From positions 310,001 to 374,000 of the forward strand of contig OZ245061.1 in the NCBI GenBank assembly GCA_965224755.1: a stretch of 64,000 nt of DNA, written 5' to 3'. This document shows, piece after piece, positions 57,395-64,000 of the stretch (the first letter of the stretch is position 1; each line of letters opens with the position of its first letter). Below the pieces are notes generated by a model that saw only the letters and a program-made list of their open reading frames with translations, did not search any database and was not told where the DNA came from. This stretch comes from Hellea sp965224755 (GTDB taxonomy: Bacteria > Pseudomonadota > Alphaproteobacteria > Caulobacterales > Maricaulaceae). Both the position numbers and the translations under genes were made by a program.

Positions 57395-57805
57395 ATGCGG
57401 ATTCTATTTGGTCTATTCGTATTAATGAGTTCTGCTTGCGCTCAGGCACAAGAGAGGCCGAGCCTCTTTGACGGCCAATGGATAAATGACCGCGATTCTG
57501 CTGTGACGTTCACTGAGTCTGGCGGGCTTCTATCCGGCCATTACCAAACCGCTTTGGGTCAACCAGATAAGTCGAAGCGCTTTGCGCTGACCGGATTTAT
57601 GCAGGGCGACCAGATCACTTTTACCGTTAATTTCAAAGGCTATGGCTCAATGACAAGCTGGACGGGGCAATTAAGCGAAGATGAAAACGGGCCCTATATC
57701 CGCACGCTCTGGCATCTTACGCGCGATGTCGAAGACGCCGCGGAGGACGATGACCTCTGGAAATCCATCACCGCCGGCGCGAGCGAGTTTCGTCGGGTGA
57801 ATTAG
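57395..57805 (+). CDS. avidin/streptavidin family protein
   Basis: 136 residues with a signal peptide (cleavage after AQAQ, about residue 19). The body aligns with streptavidin along its length: FDGQWINDRDSAVTF, SGHYQTALG, ALTGFMQGDQITFTVNFKG, MTSWTGQL, IRTLWHLTR and LWKSITAG. Biotin contacts kept: Asn31 (N23 in streptavidin), Ser35 (S27), Tyr50 (Y43), Ser85 (S88), Thr87 (T90), Trp89 (W92), Trp106 (W108), Trp122 (W120). Changed: W79 to Phe80, D128 to Ser130, S45 to Thr52. A secreted biotin-binding role is likely. Confidence 0.85.
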   Translation: MRILFGLFVLMSSACAQAQERPSLFDGQWINDRDSAVTFTESGGLLSGHYQTALGQPDKSKRFALTGFMQGDQITFTVNFKGYGSMTSWTGQLSEDENGPYIRTLWHLTRDVEDAAEDDDLWKSITAGASEFRRVN

Positions 57806-57821
57806 AATGTGTTGACATTTC

Positions 57822-57862
57822 GTCCTTCGAGACGCCGCCTTTGGCGGCTCCTCAGGATGAGG
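57822..57862 (-). repeat. palindromic element copy A10
   Basis: GTCCTTCGAGAC, stem GCCGCC-ttt-GGCGGC (perfect), TCCTCAGGATGAGG. Left half of a doublet with A11; spacer 24 bp. Confidence 0.9.
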
Positions 57863-57886
57863 GAAAACTTAAAATTTACCCACCCT

Positions 57887-57928
57887 CCTCACCCTGAGGA
57901 GCCAGTCATAGACTGGCGTCTCGAAGGG
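57887..57928 (+). repeat. palindromic element copy A11
   Basis: CCTCACCCTGAGGA, stem GCCAGTC-ata-GACTGGC (perfect), GTCTCGAAGG. Right half of the doublet with A10. Confidence 0.9.
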
Positions 57929-57971
57929 GGAATAACAGGGAGGGGGAAAGGGCCAGCGGCCATGACGCCGC

Positions 57972-59120
57972 TTAATCCACCAAATCATCCCAAAACCTTT
58001 TGGCTTTGTCGAAAAAGTTTGCGCTTTCCGGGCTGGTCTCTTGGCCGCTGGCTTCGGCGAAGTCTTCGAGGATTTCGCGTTGGCGTTTGTTCAGTTTGGC
58101 GGGGGTTTCGACCGACAGCTCGACATACATATCGCCGCGCTGGCCCGAGCGCAGGACGGACATGCCTTTGCCGCGCAGGCGCATGCGCTTGCCGGTCTGG
58201 CTTCCGTCGGGGATTTTGATTTTTGAGCGGCCGCCGTCAATAGTCGGGATTTCGATATCGCCGCCCAGCGCCGCGACCGTCATCGGCACGGGGGCGCGGC
58301 AGAAAAGATTTGGTCCTTCGCGCTCAAATAATTCATGGGGCTTAACCGAGACGAAAATATAAAGATCGCCGCGCTGACCCCGGCCTCTTGGGGCGGCGTC
58401 GCCTTGGCCTGAGAGGCGGATTCTTGTGCCGTCTTCGACGCCCGCCGGGATATTAACATCGAGTTCGGTCTGTTGCCGCGTCTGGCCTTGGCCGTCGCAT
58501 TGCGTGCAGGGGTTGGAGACATATTCGCCTTGTCCGCCGCAGGTCGCGCAGGGGCGTTCCATGGTGAAAAAGCCTTGCTGGGTGCGCACGCGCCCCGCGC
58601 CGCCGCAGGTTTGGCAGGTTTCGACCGAGGCTCCGGGCTCCGCGCCGAGGCCGTCGCAGCGATCGCAATCCTCGGCAATCGGCACGCGGATATCCATGTC
58701 TTTGCCAGCATAGGCGTCTTCAAGGCTGATATCCATTTCGTAGCGCAGGTCAGAACCGCGCTGGACTTTCTGTCTGCGCCCGCCGCCGCCAAACATATCG
58801 GCAAAGCCGCCGCCCGCCGCGCCGCTACCAAAAATTTGCGAGAAAATATCGCCAAAATCCTGAAAGCCGCCCGCGCCGCCGCCCATACCGCCCTGTTCAA
58901 AAGCGCGGTGGCCCATACGGTCATAGGCGGCGCGTTTTTGTCCGTCCGAGAGAATACCGTAAGCTTCGTTAAGTTCCTTAAACCGCGCTTCGGCCCCGGC
59001 ATCATCCGGGTGGCGGTCAGGGTGACAGGCCATGGCTTTTTTGCGGAAAGCGGATTTCATTGTCTTTTCGTCGGCATTTTTGGCCACGCCGAGAACTTCG
59101 TAATAATCACGTTTAGACAT
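57972..59120 (-). CDS. dnaJ: molecular chaperone DnaJ
   Basis: Hsp40 partner of DnaK. J domain with MACHPDRHPDDAGAEARF (HPD), Gly/Phe region (GGMGGGAGGFQDFGDIFSQIFG), and four zinc-ribbon repeats (CDRCDGLG, CQTCGGAG, CATCGGQG, CTQCDGQG). Then the substrate-binding C-terminal domains. 382 residues. Its start overlaps by 8 bp the end of the FkbM-type gene that separates it from dnaK. Confidence 0.97.
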   Translation of the reverse strand: MSKRDYYEVLGVAKNADEKTMKSAFRKKAMACHPDRHPDDAGAEARFKELNEAYGILSDGQKRAAYDRMGHRAFEQGGMGGGAGGFQDFGDIFSQIFGSGAAGGGFADMFGGGGRRQKVQRGSDLRYEMDISLEDAYAGKDMDIRVPIAEDCDRCDGLGAEPGASVETCQTCGGAGRVRTQQGFFTMERPCATCGGQGEYVSNPCTQCDGQGQTRQQTELDVNIPAGVEDGTRIRLSGQGDAAPRGRGQRGDLYIFVSVKPHELFEREGPNLFCRAPVPMTVAALGGDIEIPTIDGGRSKIKIPDGSQTGKRMRLRGKGMSVLRSGQRGDMYVELSVETPAKLNKRQREILEDFAEASGQETSPESANFFDKAKRFWDDLVD

Positions 59121-59985
59121 TGTCAGCCTTTTTGTCTTTTGCGGTTATGTCTTCGCGCCTAAAAATCGTATTCAGCGCTGTGCGCTGCGCGGCTATATAG
59201 CCATTGTTTTTACAAAGTTCAATCAGCGGCGAATTGGGCAGTATCCCCGTTTCGACAATCAGCAAAGCCGGGTAAAGCCCTTTGGGGGCGTCTTCGAAAA
59301 ATGTGGTTAGTGCTTTTTCGTCATGGCCTTCAATGTCTATTTTGATCGCGTCAATATAAGTCAAGCCCAATGTTCGCGCGATGCGGGGCAGGGTATCAAC
59401 AACGACTTCTTCGCTCTCGCTGTTCCGGTCATCGAGCCTGGCCTCGCCGCGATTACGCGCATTGCCCGAGAGGTAACCTGTGCCGGGGGCGTCGGAAATG
59501 GCGGCGCGGATAATCTCGACTTTGGCTTTGGACGCCGCGAGATTAGCTTCCAGCCGCGCGCAGGTTTCCATGCCCGGCTCGAAGGCGATGATGCGGATAT
59601 CGCGCCCTGCGGCTTGCGCATAGGCATGGGCGTAAATCGAATAAAGCCCGACATTGGCCCCGACATCGAGGAAGATGAAGGGGGCCTCGCGTTTTGACTG
59701 TATTGCTTTTTGTAGCGCGAGCCGTTCGGGCTGATCCCAAACCTGCACGCCGGCAAAGGCGCGTTTCTCGCAGCGATTGCCCTTTGGATAAAGCCGGGCT
59801 TTGACGCCGTTTGCAATTTCGATATCAAAAGGCCCGCCTTCGCCCGCCAGCGCTTTCTTGCGCGCGCGCGAGATTAGGGCGCGGCCAATCTTGCTGTCCT
59901 TATAACCATCCGCCTTCTTCCGCCACGCTTCGCGGTCGGGGGGCAGGGCATAGGTGCCAAAGGGTGGGTCAATATCAAAGGTCAT
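59113..59985 (-). CDS. FkbM family methyltransferase
   Basis: 290 residues. SAM motif FIFLDVGANVGLYSIYAHAYAQ, then IRIIAFEPGMETCARLEANLA, and IDAIKIDIEGHDEKALTTFF, the FkbM signature (IKIDxEGxD). Such enzymes O-methylate sugars or polyketides; the target is unknown here. Unusual position: between dnaK and dnaJ, downstream of the dnaK terminator and overlapping dnaJ by 8 bp. Confidence 0.9.
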   Translation of the reverse strand: MTFDIDPPFGTYALPPDREAWRKKADGYKDSKIGRALISRARKKALAGEGGPFDIEIANGVKARLYPKGNRCEKRAFAGVQVWDQPERLALQKAIQSKREAPFIFLDVGANVGLYSIYAHAYAQAAGRDIRIIAFEPGMETCARLEANLAASKAKVEIIRAAISDAPGTGYLSGNARNRGEARLDDRNSESEEVVVDTLPRIARTLGLTYIDAIKIDIEGHDEKALTTFFEDAPKGLYPALLIVETGILPNSPLIELCKNNGYIAAQRTALNTIFRREDITAKDKKADNV

Positions 59986-59994
59986 AATCAGTTA

Positions 59995-60038
59995 CAAAAA
60001 ACCCCGAATGCGAACTGGGGGAGGACACGCACCCGGGG
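59995..60038 (-). terminator. rho-independent terminator after dnaK
   Basis: On the minus strand CCCCGGGTGCG pairs with CGCATTCGGGG (11 bp with two G-T pairs) across a pyrimidine-rich 15 nt loop, followed by a run of six T. It lies 27 bp after the dnaK stop and just before the FkbM-type gene start. Confidence 0.85.
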
Positions 60039-60064
60039 CCATAGCGCCTAATGACGATATTTAC

Positions 60065-61966
60065 TTAAGCGTCGTCTTCATCGACATCTTCAAAGTCGGC
60101 GTCGACAATGTCTTCGTCGTCATCGGAGTCGTCGCTTGAGGCCGCGTCGTCTTCCTCGCCGGATTGATTGGCATAGATAGCTTCGCCCATTTTCATGACA
60201 GCCGCAGTGAGTGTCTGAATTTTCTCGTTAATCGCTTCGGCCGTGCCTTCTTTGGCTTCTTCGCGCACGGCGGCAACGGCGTCTTCAATATCCTGTTTTT
60301 GCTCATCGGTCAGGGCGTCGCCATGTTCTTTGAGGTCTTGCTCGGCTTTATGGGTGAGGGCTTCGGCTTGGTTCTTGGCTTCGGCCATTTCCCGGCGGGC
60401 TTTATCCTCATCGGCATTGGCTTCGGCGTCCTTGACCATGGCGTCAATATCGGCGTCGGACAGTCCGCCGCTGGCTTGGATGCGGATTTGCTGTTCCTTG
60501 CCGGTGGCGTTATCTTTGGCAGACACGTTAACAATACCGTTAGCGTCGATGTCGAAAGTGACTTCGATTTGCGGCATGCCGCGCGGCGCCGGCGGAATGC
60601 CGACCAGATCAAATTGGCCGAGGAGTTTATTATCCGCCGCCATTTCGCGCTCGCCTTGGCTAACGCGGATGGTAACTGCAGACTGATTATCCGCCGCCGT
60701 TGAATAGACTTGAGACTTCTTGGTCGGGATTGTCGTATTGCGGTCAATCATGCGCGTAAACACGCCGCCTTCGGTTTCGATACCGAGCGAGAGCGGGGTA
60801 ACGTCGAGCAGGAGAACGTCTTTAACATCGCCCTGCAACACGCCGGCTTGAATGGCCGCGCCCATGGCGACGACTTCGTCAGGGTTGACGCCTTTATGCG
60901 GGCCTTTACCGAAAAACTTGGTTACGGCGGCTTGCACAGCCGGCATACGGGTCATGCCGCCGACTAAAACGACTTCGTCGATTTGCGCGGCTTTCAGGCC
61001 GGCATCAGCAAGGGCTTTTTTACACGGCGCGATAGTGCGCTTGATAAGATCGGCCACAAGTGTTTCCAGCTTGGCGCGGGTTAGCTTCATATTGAAATGT
61101 TTCGGGCCCGACGCGTCGGCTGTGATGAAGGGCAGATTCACTTCATAAGACGTCGCTGTGGACAGCTCTTTCTTGGCCTTCTCGGCTTCTTCGCGCAGGC
61201 GCTGCAGGGCGAGTTTGTCGCCTTTCAGGTCAATGCCGTGTTCTTTTTTAAACTCGGCATTGAAATACTCAACAATTTCCATGTCGAAATCTTCGCCGCC
61301 GAGGAAAGTATCGCCGTTTGTGGCTTTGACTTCAAAGACGCCGTCGCCGATTTCCAAAATAGACACATCAAAGGTGCCGCCGCCGAGGTCGTAAACCGCG
61401 ATGGTTTTGCCGTCTTCTTTATTCATACCATAAGCCAGCGCCGCAGCGGTGGGCTCATTGATGATGCGCAGAACCTCAAGCCCGGCGATTTTACCGGCAT
61501 CTTTGGTCGCTTGGCGTTGGGCGTCGTTAAAATAAGCGGGGACTGTGATAACGGCTTGAGTAACTTCGGCGCCGAGGAAATCCTCAGCGGTCTCCTTCAT
61601 CTTGGTCAGGATCATGGCGGAGATTTCAGACGGGCTCAGCGGATTATCGCGGCCCTGAACATAAGCGTCACCGCCTTTGCCTTTGACAATCTTATAGGGC
61701 ACCATTTTGGCATCTTTTTTGACAGCCGGATCTGTCATGGCGCGGCCAATCAGGCGTTTTACGGCAAAATAGGTGTGGTCGGGATTGGTCACAGCCTGAC
61801 GCCGCGCGGTCTGGCCGATGAGGCGCTCGCCGCTATCTGTAAAAGCGACAACTGAGGGCGTGGTGCGCTGACCTTCTGAATTTTCAATGACCCGTGGCTT
61901 ATCACCGTCCATAACTGCGACGCATGAGTTCGTGGTTCCAAGGTCAATACCGATAACTTTCGACAT
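60065..61966 (-). CDS. dnaK: molecular chaperone DnaK
   Basis: Hsp70. IGIDLGTTNSCVAVMDG phosphate loop, AVITVPAYFNDAQRQATKDAG, then VYDLGGGTFDVSILEIGDGVFEV, and VLLVGGMTRMPAVQ. The substrate-binding domain contains DVTPLSLGIETEGGVFTRMI. The helical lid ends in a very acidic tail (EEDDAASSDDSDDDEDIVDADF...). 633 residues. Preceded by a sigma-32 promoter; followed by an intrinsic terminator. Confidence 0.98.
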   Translation of the reverse strand: MSKVIGIDLGTTNSCVAVMDGDKPRVIENSEGQRTTPSVVAFTDSGERLIGQTARRQAVTNPDHTYFAVKRLIGRAMTDPAVKKDAKMVPYKIVKGKGGDAYVQGRDNPLSPSEISAMILTKMKETAEDFLGAEVTQAVITVPAYFNDAQRQATKDAGKIAGLEVLRIINEPTAAALAYGMNKEDGKTIAVYDLGGGTFDVSILEIGDGVFEVKATNGDTFLGGEDFDMEIVEYFNAEFKKEHGIDLKGDKLALQRLREEAEKAKKELSTATSYEVNLPFITADASGPKHFNMKLTRAKLETLVADLIKRTIAPCKKALADAGLKAAQIDEVVLVGGMTRMPAVQAAVTKFFGKGPHKGVNPDEVVAMGAAIQAGVLQGDVKDVLLLDVTPLSLGIETEGGVFTRMIDRNTTIPTKKSQVYSTAADNQSAVTIRVSQGEREMAADNKLLGQFDLVGIPPAPRGMPQIEVTFDIDANGIVNVSAKDNATGKEQQIRIQASGGLSDADIDAMVKDAEANADEDKARREMAEAKNQAEALTHKAEQDLKEHGDALTDEQKQDIEDAVAAVREEAKEGTAEAINEKIQTLTAAVMKMGEAIYANQSGEEDDAASSDDSDDDEDIVDADFEDVDEDDA

Positions 61967-62042
61967 TGGTGTTCTCCGTTTTATGGGCCTGTAACAGCAC
62001 CCTAAGTAATTTAATTTTTGGGTTTCTCACCCGTTAGAGCCG

Positions 62043-62070
62043 ATATGGGGGCCGAATCATCTCTTGCAAG
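62043..62070 (-). promoter_or_regulatory. sigma-32 (RpoH) heat-shock promoter of dnaK
   Basis: On the minus strand CTTGCAA, a 14 bp spacer, then CCCATAT. Close to the consensus CTTGAAA-N14-CCCCATNT, and about 77 bp upstream of the dnaK start. Spacing is identical to the hslV promoter. Confidence 0.8.
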
Positions 62071-62126
62071 GGTAGGGACTCACTTTTTTGTGTTACTTCA
62101 TCTGCCGTTCACCTTATATTGTGGCC

Positions 62127-62756
62127 ATGACAGAGTTTCCTACAGGATTTGCCCATTACCCGCTTTATTTTTCACCTGACGAGCAACGAGCCTTGATTGG
62201 AGCCGTTGCGGCGGGCGTAAAGCAAGCGCCGTTTTATCAGCCGACCATGCCGCGCACGGGCGCGCCGCTATCTGTGGTGATGAGCAATTTTGGCCCGCTC
62301 GGCTGGGTGACGGATAAAGAGGGCGGTTATCGTTACGAGACTGTGCATCCCAAAAACGGTGCGCCGTGGCCAAAACTGCCTGATGTATTGATGAAGCTTT
62401 GGGAGCATGTTGCCGATTATCCCGCCCCGCCCGAGGCCTGCCTGATCAATTGGTATCGCCGCAAGGCCAGCATGGGGCTGCATGTTGACCAAGACGAGCA
62501 CGATGTCCGCGCGCCCGTCGTTTCGGTCAGCCTCGGCGACCCCGCCATGTTCCGCATAGGCGGCCCCAAACGCGGCGGGCCGACAAAAGGGATAAAGCTG
62601 TTCTCCGGCGATGTCGTCGTGCTGGGGGGAGAGGCAAGGCTCTGCCACCACGGGGTGAGCAAGGTGTTTTACGGCGAGAGCGCATTGGTGCCGAGAGGCG
62701 GGCGGATAAACCTGACGATGCGGCGGGTGAATGTTGCGGGAAGTGTAGAAAAATAA
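62127..62756 (+). CDS. alkB: AlkB-type 2OG-Fe(II) DNA dealkylase
   Basis: 209 residues. Removes methyl groups from N1-methyladenine and N3-methylcytosine. PEACLINWYRRKASMGLHVDQDE carries the NxY and the iron ligands H-x-D. SVSLGDPAMFRIGGPKR follows, then VVVLGGEARLCHHGVSKV with the distal iron ligand His, and RINLTMRRV with the 2OG-binding Arg. The ATG at 62127 starts the conserved fold (PTGFAHYPLYFSPDEQ). Confidence 0.93.
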   Translation: MTEFPTGFAHYPLYFSPDEQRALIGAVAAGVKQAPFYQPTMPRTGAPLSVVMSNFGPLGWVTDKEGGYRYETVHPKNGAPWPKLPDVLMKLWEHVADYPAPPEACLINWYRRKASMGLHVDQDEHDVRAPVVSVSLGDPAMFRIGGPKRGGPTKGIKLFSGDVVVLGGEARLCHHGVSKVFYGESALVPRGGRINLTMRRVNVAGSVEK

Positions 62757-62768
62757 AAAAAGGAATCA

Positions 62769-62794
62769 AATCAATGGCTTATAACTCATTGATT
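62769..62794 (+). terminator. possible stem-loop after alkB
   Basis: AATCAATG and CATTGATT (8 bp, perfect) around a 10 nt loop, 12 bp after the alkB stop. A T-rich run (CTATTTTTT) follows 9 bp later, so terminator function is only possible. Confidence 0.4.
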
Positions 62795-62921
62795 CTCTTG
62801 CTATTTTTTAGCTTTATGCTATATATAAGAGCGAGGCGGGAACGTTGGATAAGCTAGCGGCTTTTTTAAAAAGCGGCATCTTTACTAAGTTATTGTAAGG
62901 TTACCAGCCCCAAGGCCCGTC

Positions 62922-63791
62922 TCACTTAAATCCGTAACAGTTGAAAACTTCCCGTTGTTCATCAAGTATTTCCAATGTTTTAAAGTTAGGCATTAACTTC
63001 AAGCCATAATATGGAATTCTATCATTTTCGTCTCGTGCCATGATGGGCTTAAGAAGTTTTGCAAATTCATTATTTAAATCCTTTGTGTGAAATTTATCAC
63101 ATGCTTTGAAGAAAGAGCCAGCGACGATGTCCGCGAGTTGAAGTCCAGCACGCGTCTCCGCTGGGTATATATGTATTTGTTCTGAATCCATCATATCAGA
63201 CTTTAAGCTTTTGGAATTTTGAAAGAGCGTCTTTTTCTTGCTTTGGAGTTTTAATAGGTCAAAGTAATCATAAAAATGCTCATAATTTAGACCTCCCTTT
63301 TTACTCAATTCCACTCTGATAGGTTTGATAAATCCACCTCTATTTTTCATTGTGTCCCTGTAAGCATAATCAGACGCGCTTTCCATAAGCAATCGCAGCA
63401 ACCAAAAATACAACCATTGGCCCTTTGGTTGGTCCCAACCAGATGTTCGTTGTGCAAAGGGGTTTTGATGGTTTTGTATGTTTCGTTTGTTTGAAATTAC
63501 GCAGAAAGCTCTAATTTTTAGTTTGGCTACTTCACTACAGATTATACGCTTTTTCCTGTCCACGACTTTTTGAAAGTGGATTGTTTTATTCTGGTGCTTT
63601 GGTAGTTTTGAAACCACCGTTTTTATCCATGGCAAGACTTTTGGTTCATCTTCCACCCTAATCAATACGCCGGATAAAATTAACCACTCACTTGAACCAG
63701 TTGGGTTCTCAGGCCGAATGCTTTTACGACCTGTATCGCCGGATTCATCAATGTATAAAACATAAGAATAGTTTTTATAATACGATTTCAT
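62922..63791 (-). CDS. DUF3800 family protein
   Basis: 289 residues. The N-terminal YVLYIDESGDTG and the late ETRAGLQLADIVAGSFFKA are the two acidic signatures of DUF3800, which resemble an RNase H-like nuclease core (Asp/Glu at both ends). It is AT-rich (many AAA/AAT codons) compared with the core genes, suggesting recent acquisition. Such genes are frequent in phage- and defence-related islands, but no partner gene is seen before the window ends. Confidence 0.85.
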   Translation of the reverse strand: MKSYYKNYSYVLYIDESGDTGRKSIRPENPTGSSEWLILSGVLIRVEDEPKVLPWIKTVVSKLPKHQNKTIHFQKVVDRKKRIICSEVAKLKIRAFCVISNKRNIQNHQNPFAQRTSGWDQPKGQWLYFWLLRLLMESASDYAYRDTMKNRGGFIKPIRVELSKKGGLNYEHFYDYFDLLKLQSKKKTLFQNSKSLKSDMMDSEQIHIYPAETRAGLQLADIVAGSFFKACDKFHTKDLNNEFAKLLKPIMARDENDRIPYYGLKLMPNFKTLEILDEQREVFNCYGFK

Positions 63792-64000
63792 ATATCGGTT
63801 AAGGAGTGGTTTAGTTAACTATCTATAAATGCAACGATATATTATACATGTCTATATGATTTTTAACGGTTATTTCTCTGGAAGTTACTTTCAAGAACAC
63901 TTTAGGGTGATAGGAACTCTCCACAAACTCGCCGCCTATCCCGCGCTGTAGATTGAAAGGTTGCCTTCCGCTAAACGCACTTCGCACAGCGTTGGCCTTG

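Noticed and set aside
34000..58000. Repeated palindromes as a CRISPR array
   Set aside because: Spacing is irregular at genome scale, copies occur in both orientations and inside genes, and there is no regular repeat-spacer unit or cas gene.
57809..58219. Open frame starting after the avidin-like gene
   Set aside because: It translates the palindromic doublet A10/A11 and then runs antisense into dnaJ.
63823..63999. Minus-strand frame open to the right window edge (59 codons)
   Set aside because: Could be the end of a gene beyond the window, but the translation shows no family signature and the length is compatible with chance.

Overview
The window looks like chromosomal DNA of an alphaproteobacterium of the Caulobacterales / Maricaulales / Hyphomonadales type. 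The reasons are gene order and signals rather than any single gene. An AT-rich, DnaA-box-bearing gap sits between hemE and the pyruvate-dikinase regulator gene, as at the Caulobacter origin. Next comes mnmE-mnmG-rsmG-parA-parB with three perfect parS sites, then holA-lptE-leuS. CtrA-like TTAA-N7-TTAA motifs and E. coli-like sigma-32 promoters are also visible. GC content is moderate (judged by eye, not counted), with a few clearly AT-richer accessory genes.

Layout. 1-16.6 kb is housekeeping: the 5' end of an S9 peptidase, dapF, a methyltransferase, mtaB-ftsY, tRNA-Gly, a ProX-like deacylase, a thioredoxin-TPR / LON-domain / Trm112 run, a heat-shock hslV-(membrane protein)-hslU cluster, smr-mltA-Tim44 and secB. 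16.7-30.3 kb is the origin domain: rho, hemJ, hemE, predicted oriC, ppsR-maf-aroE-coaE-dnaQ, then mnmE-mnmG-rsmG-parA-parB with parS 5.5-8 kb from oriC. 30.4-36.3 kb is a minus-strand run: MscS channel, holA, lptE, leuS and a DUF3576 lipoprotein. 36.5-46.6 kb holds a porin, thiE/yggS, an L,D-transpeptidase, a response regulator, xthA, lolA, adenosine kinase and an ATP-grasp enzyme. 46.7-58 kb is a mosaic of core genes (nth, dapB, nhaC-type antiporter) and accessory genes (GIY-YIG protein, PD-(D/E)XK-like protein, avidin-like protein). 58-62.8 kb holds dnaJ, an FkbM methyltransferase, dnaK and alkB, and the window ends with an AT-rich DUF3800 gene.

The most unusual content is a family of about eleven short palindromic elements between 34 and 58 kb. 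Each has a CCTCAnCCTGAGG hairpin, a second hairpin whose stem sequence changes but stays complementary, and a GTCTCGAAGG tail. One copy lies in frame inside leuS, one forms the 3' end of nth, four pairs are arranged as inverted doublets with spacers of 55, 55, 25 and 24 bp, and two inward-facing copies tightly bracket a small GIY-YIG nuclease gene, like the terminal inverted repeats of a transposon. Separately, two accessory genes (a PD-(D/E)XK-like gene and a GNAT gene) each sit between an intact core gene and a diverged duplicate of that core gene's 3' end, which suggests a shared mode of insertion.
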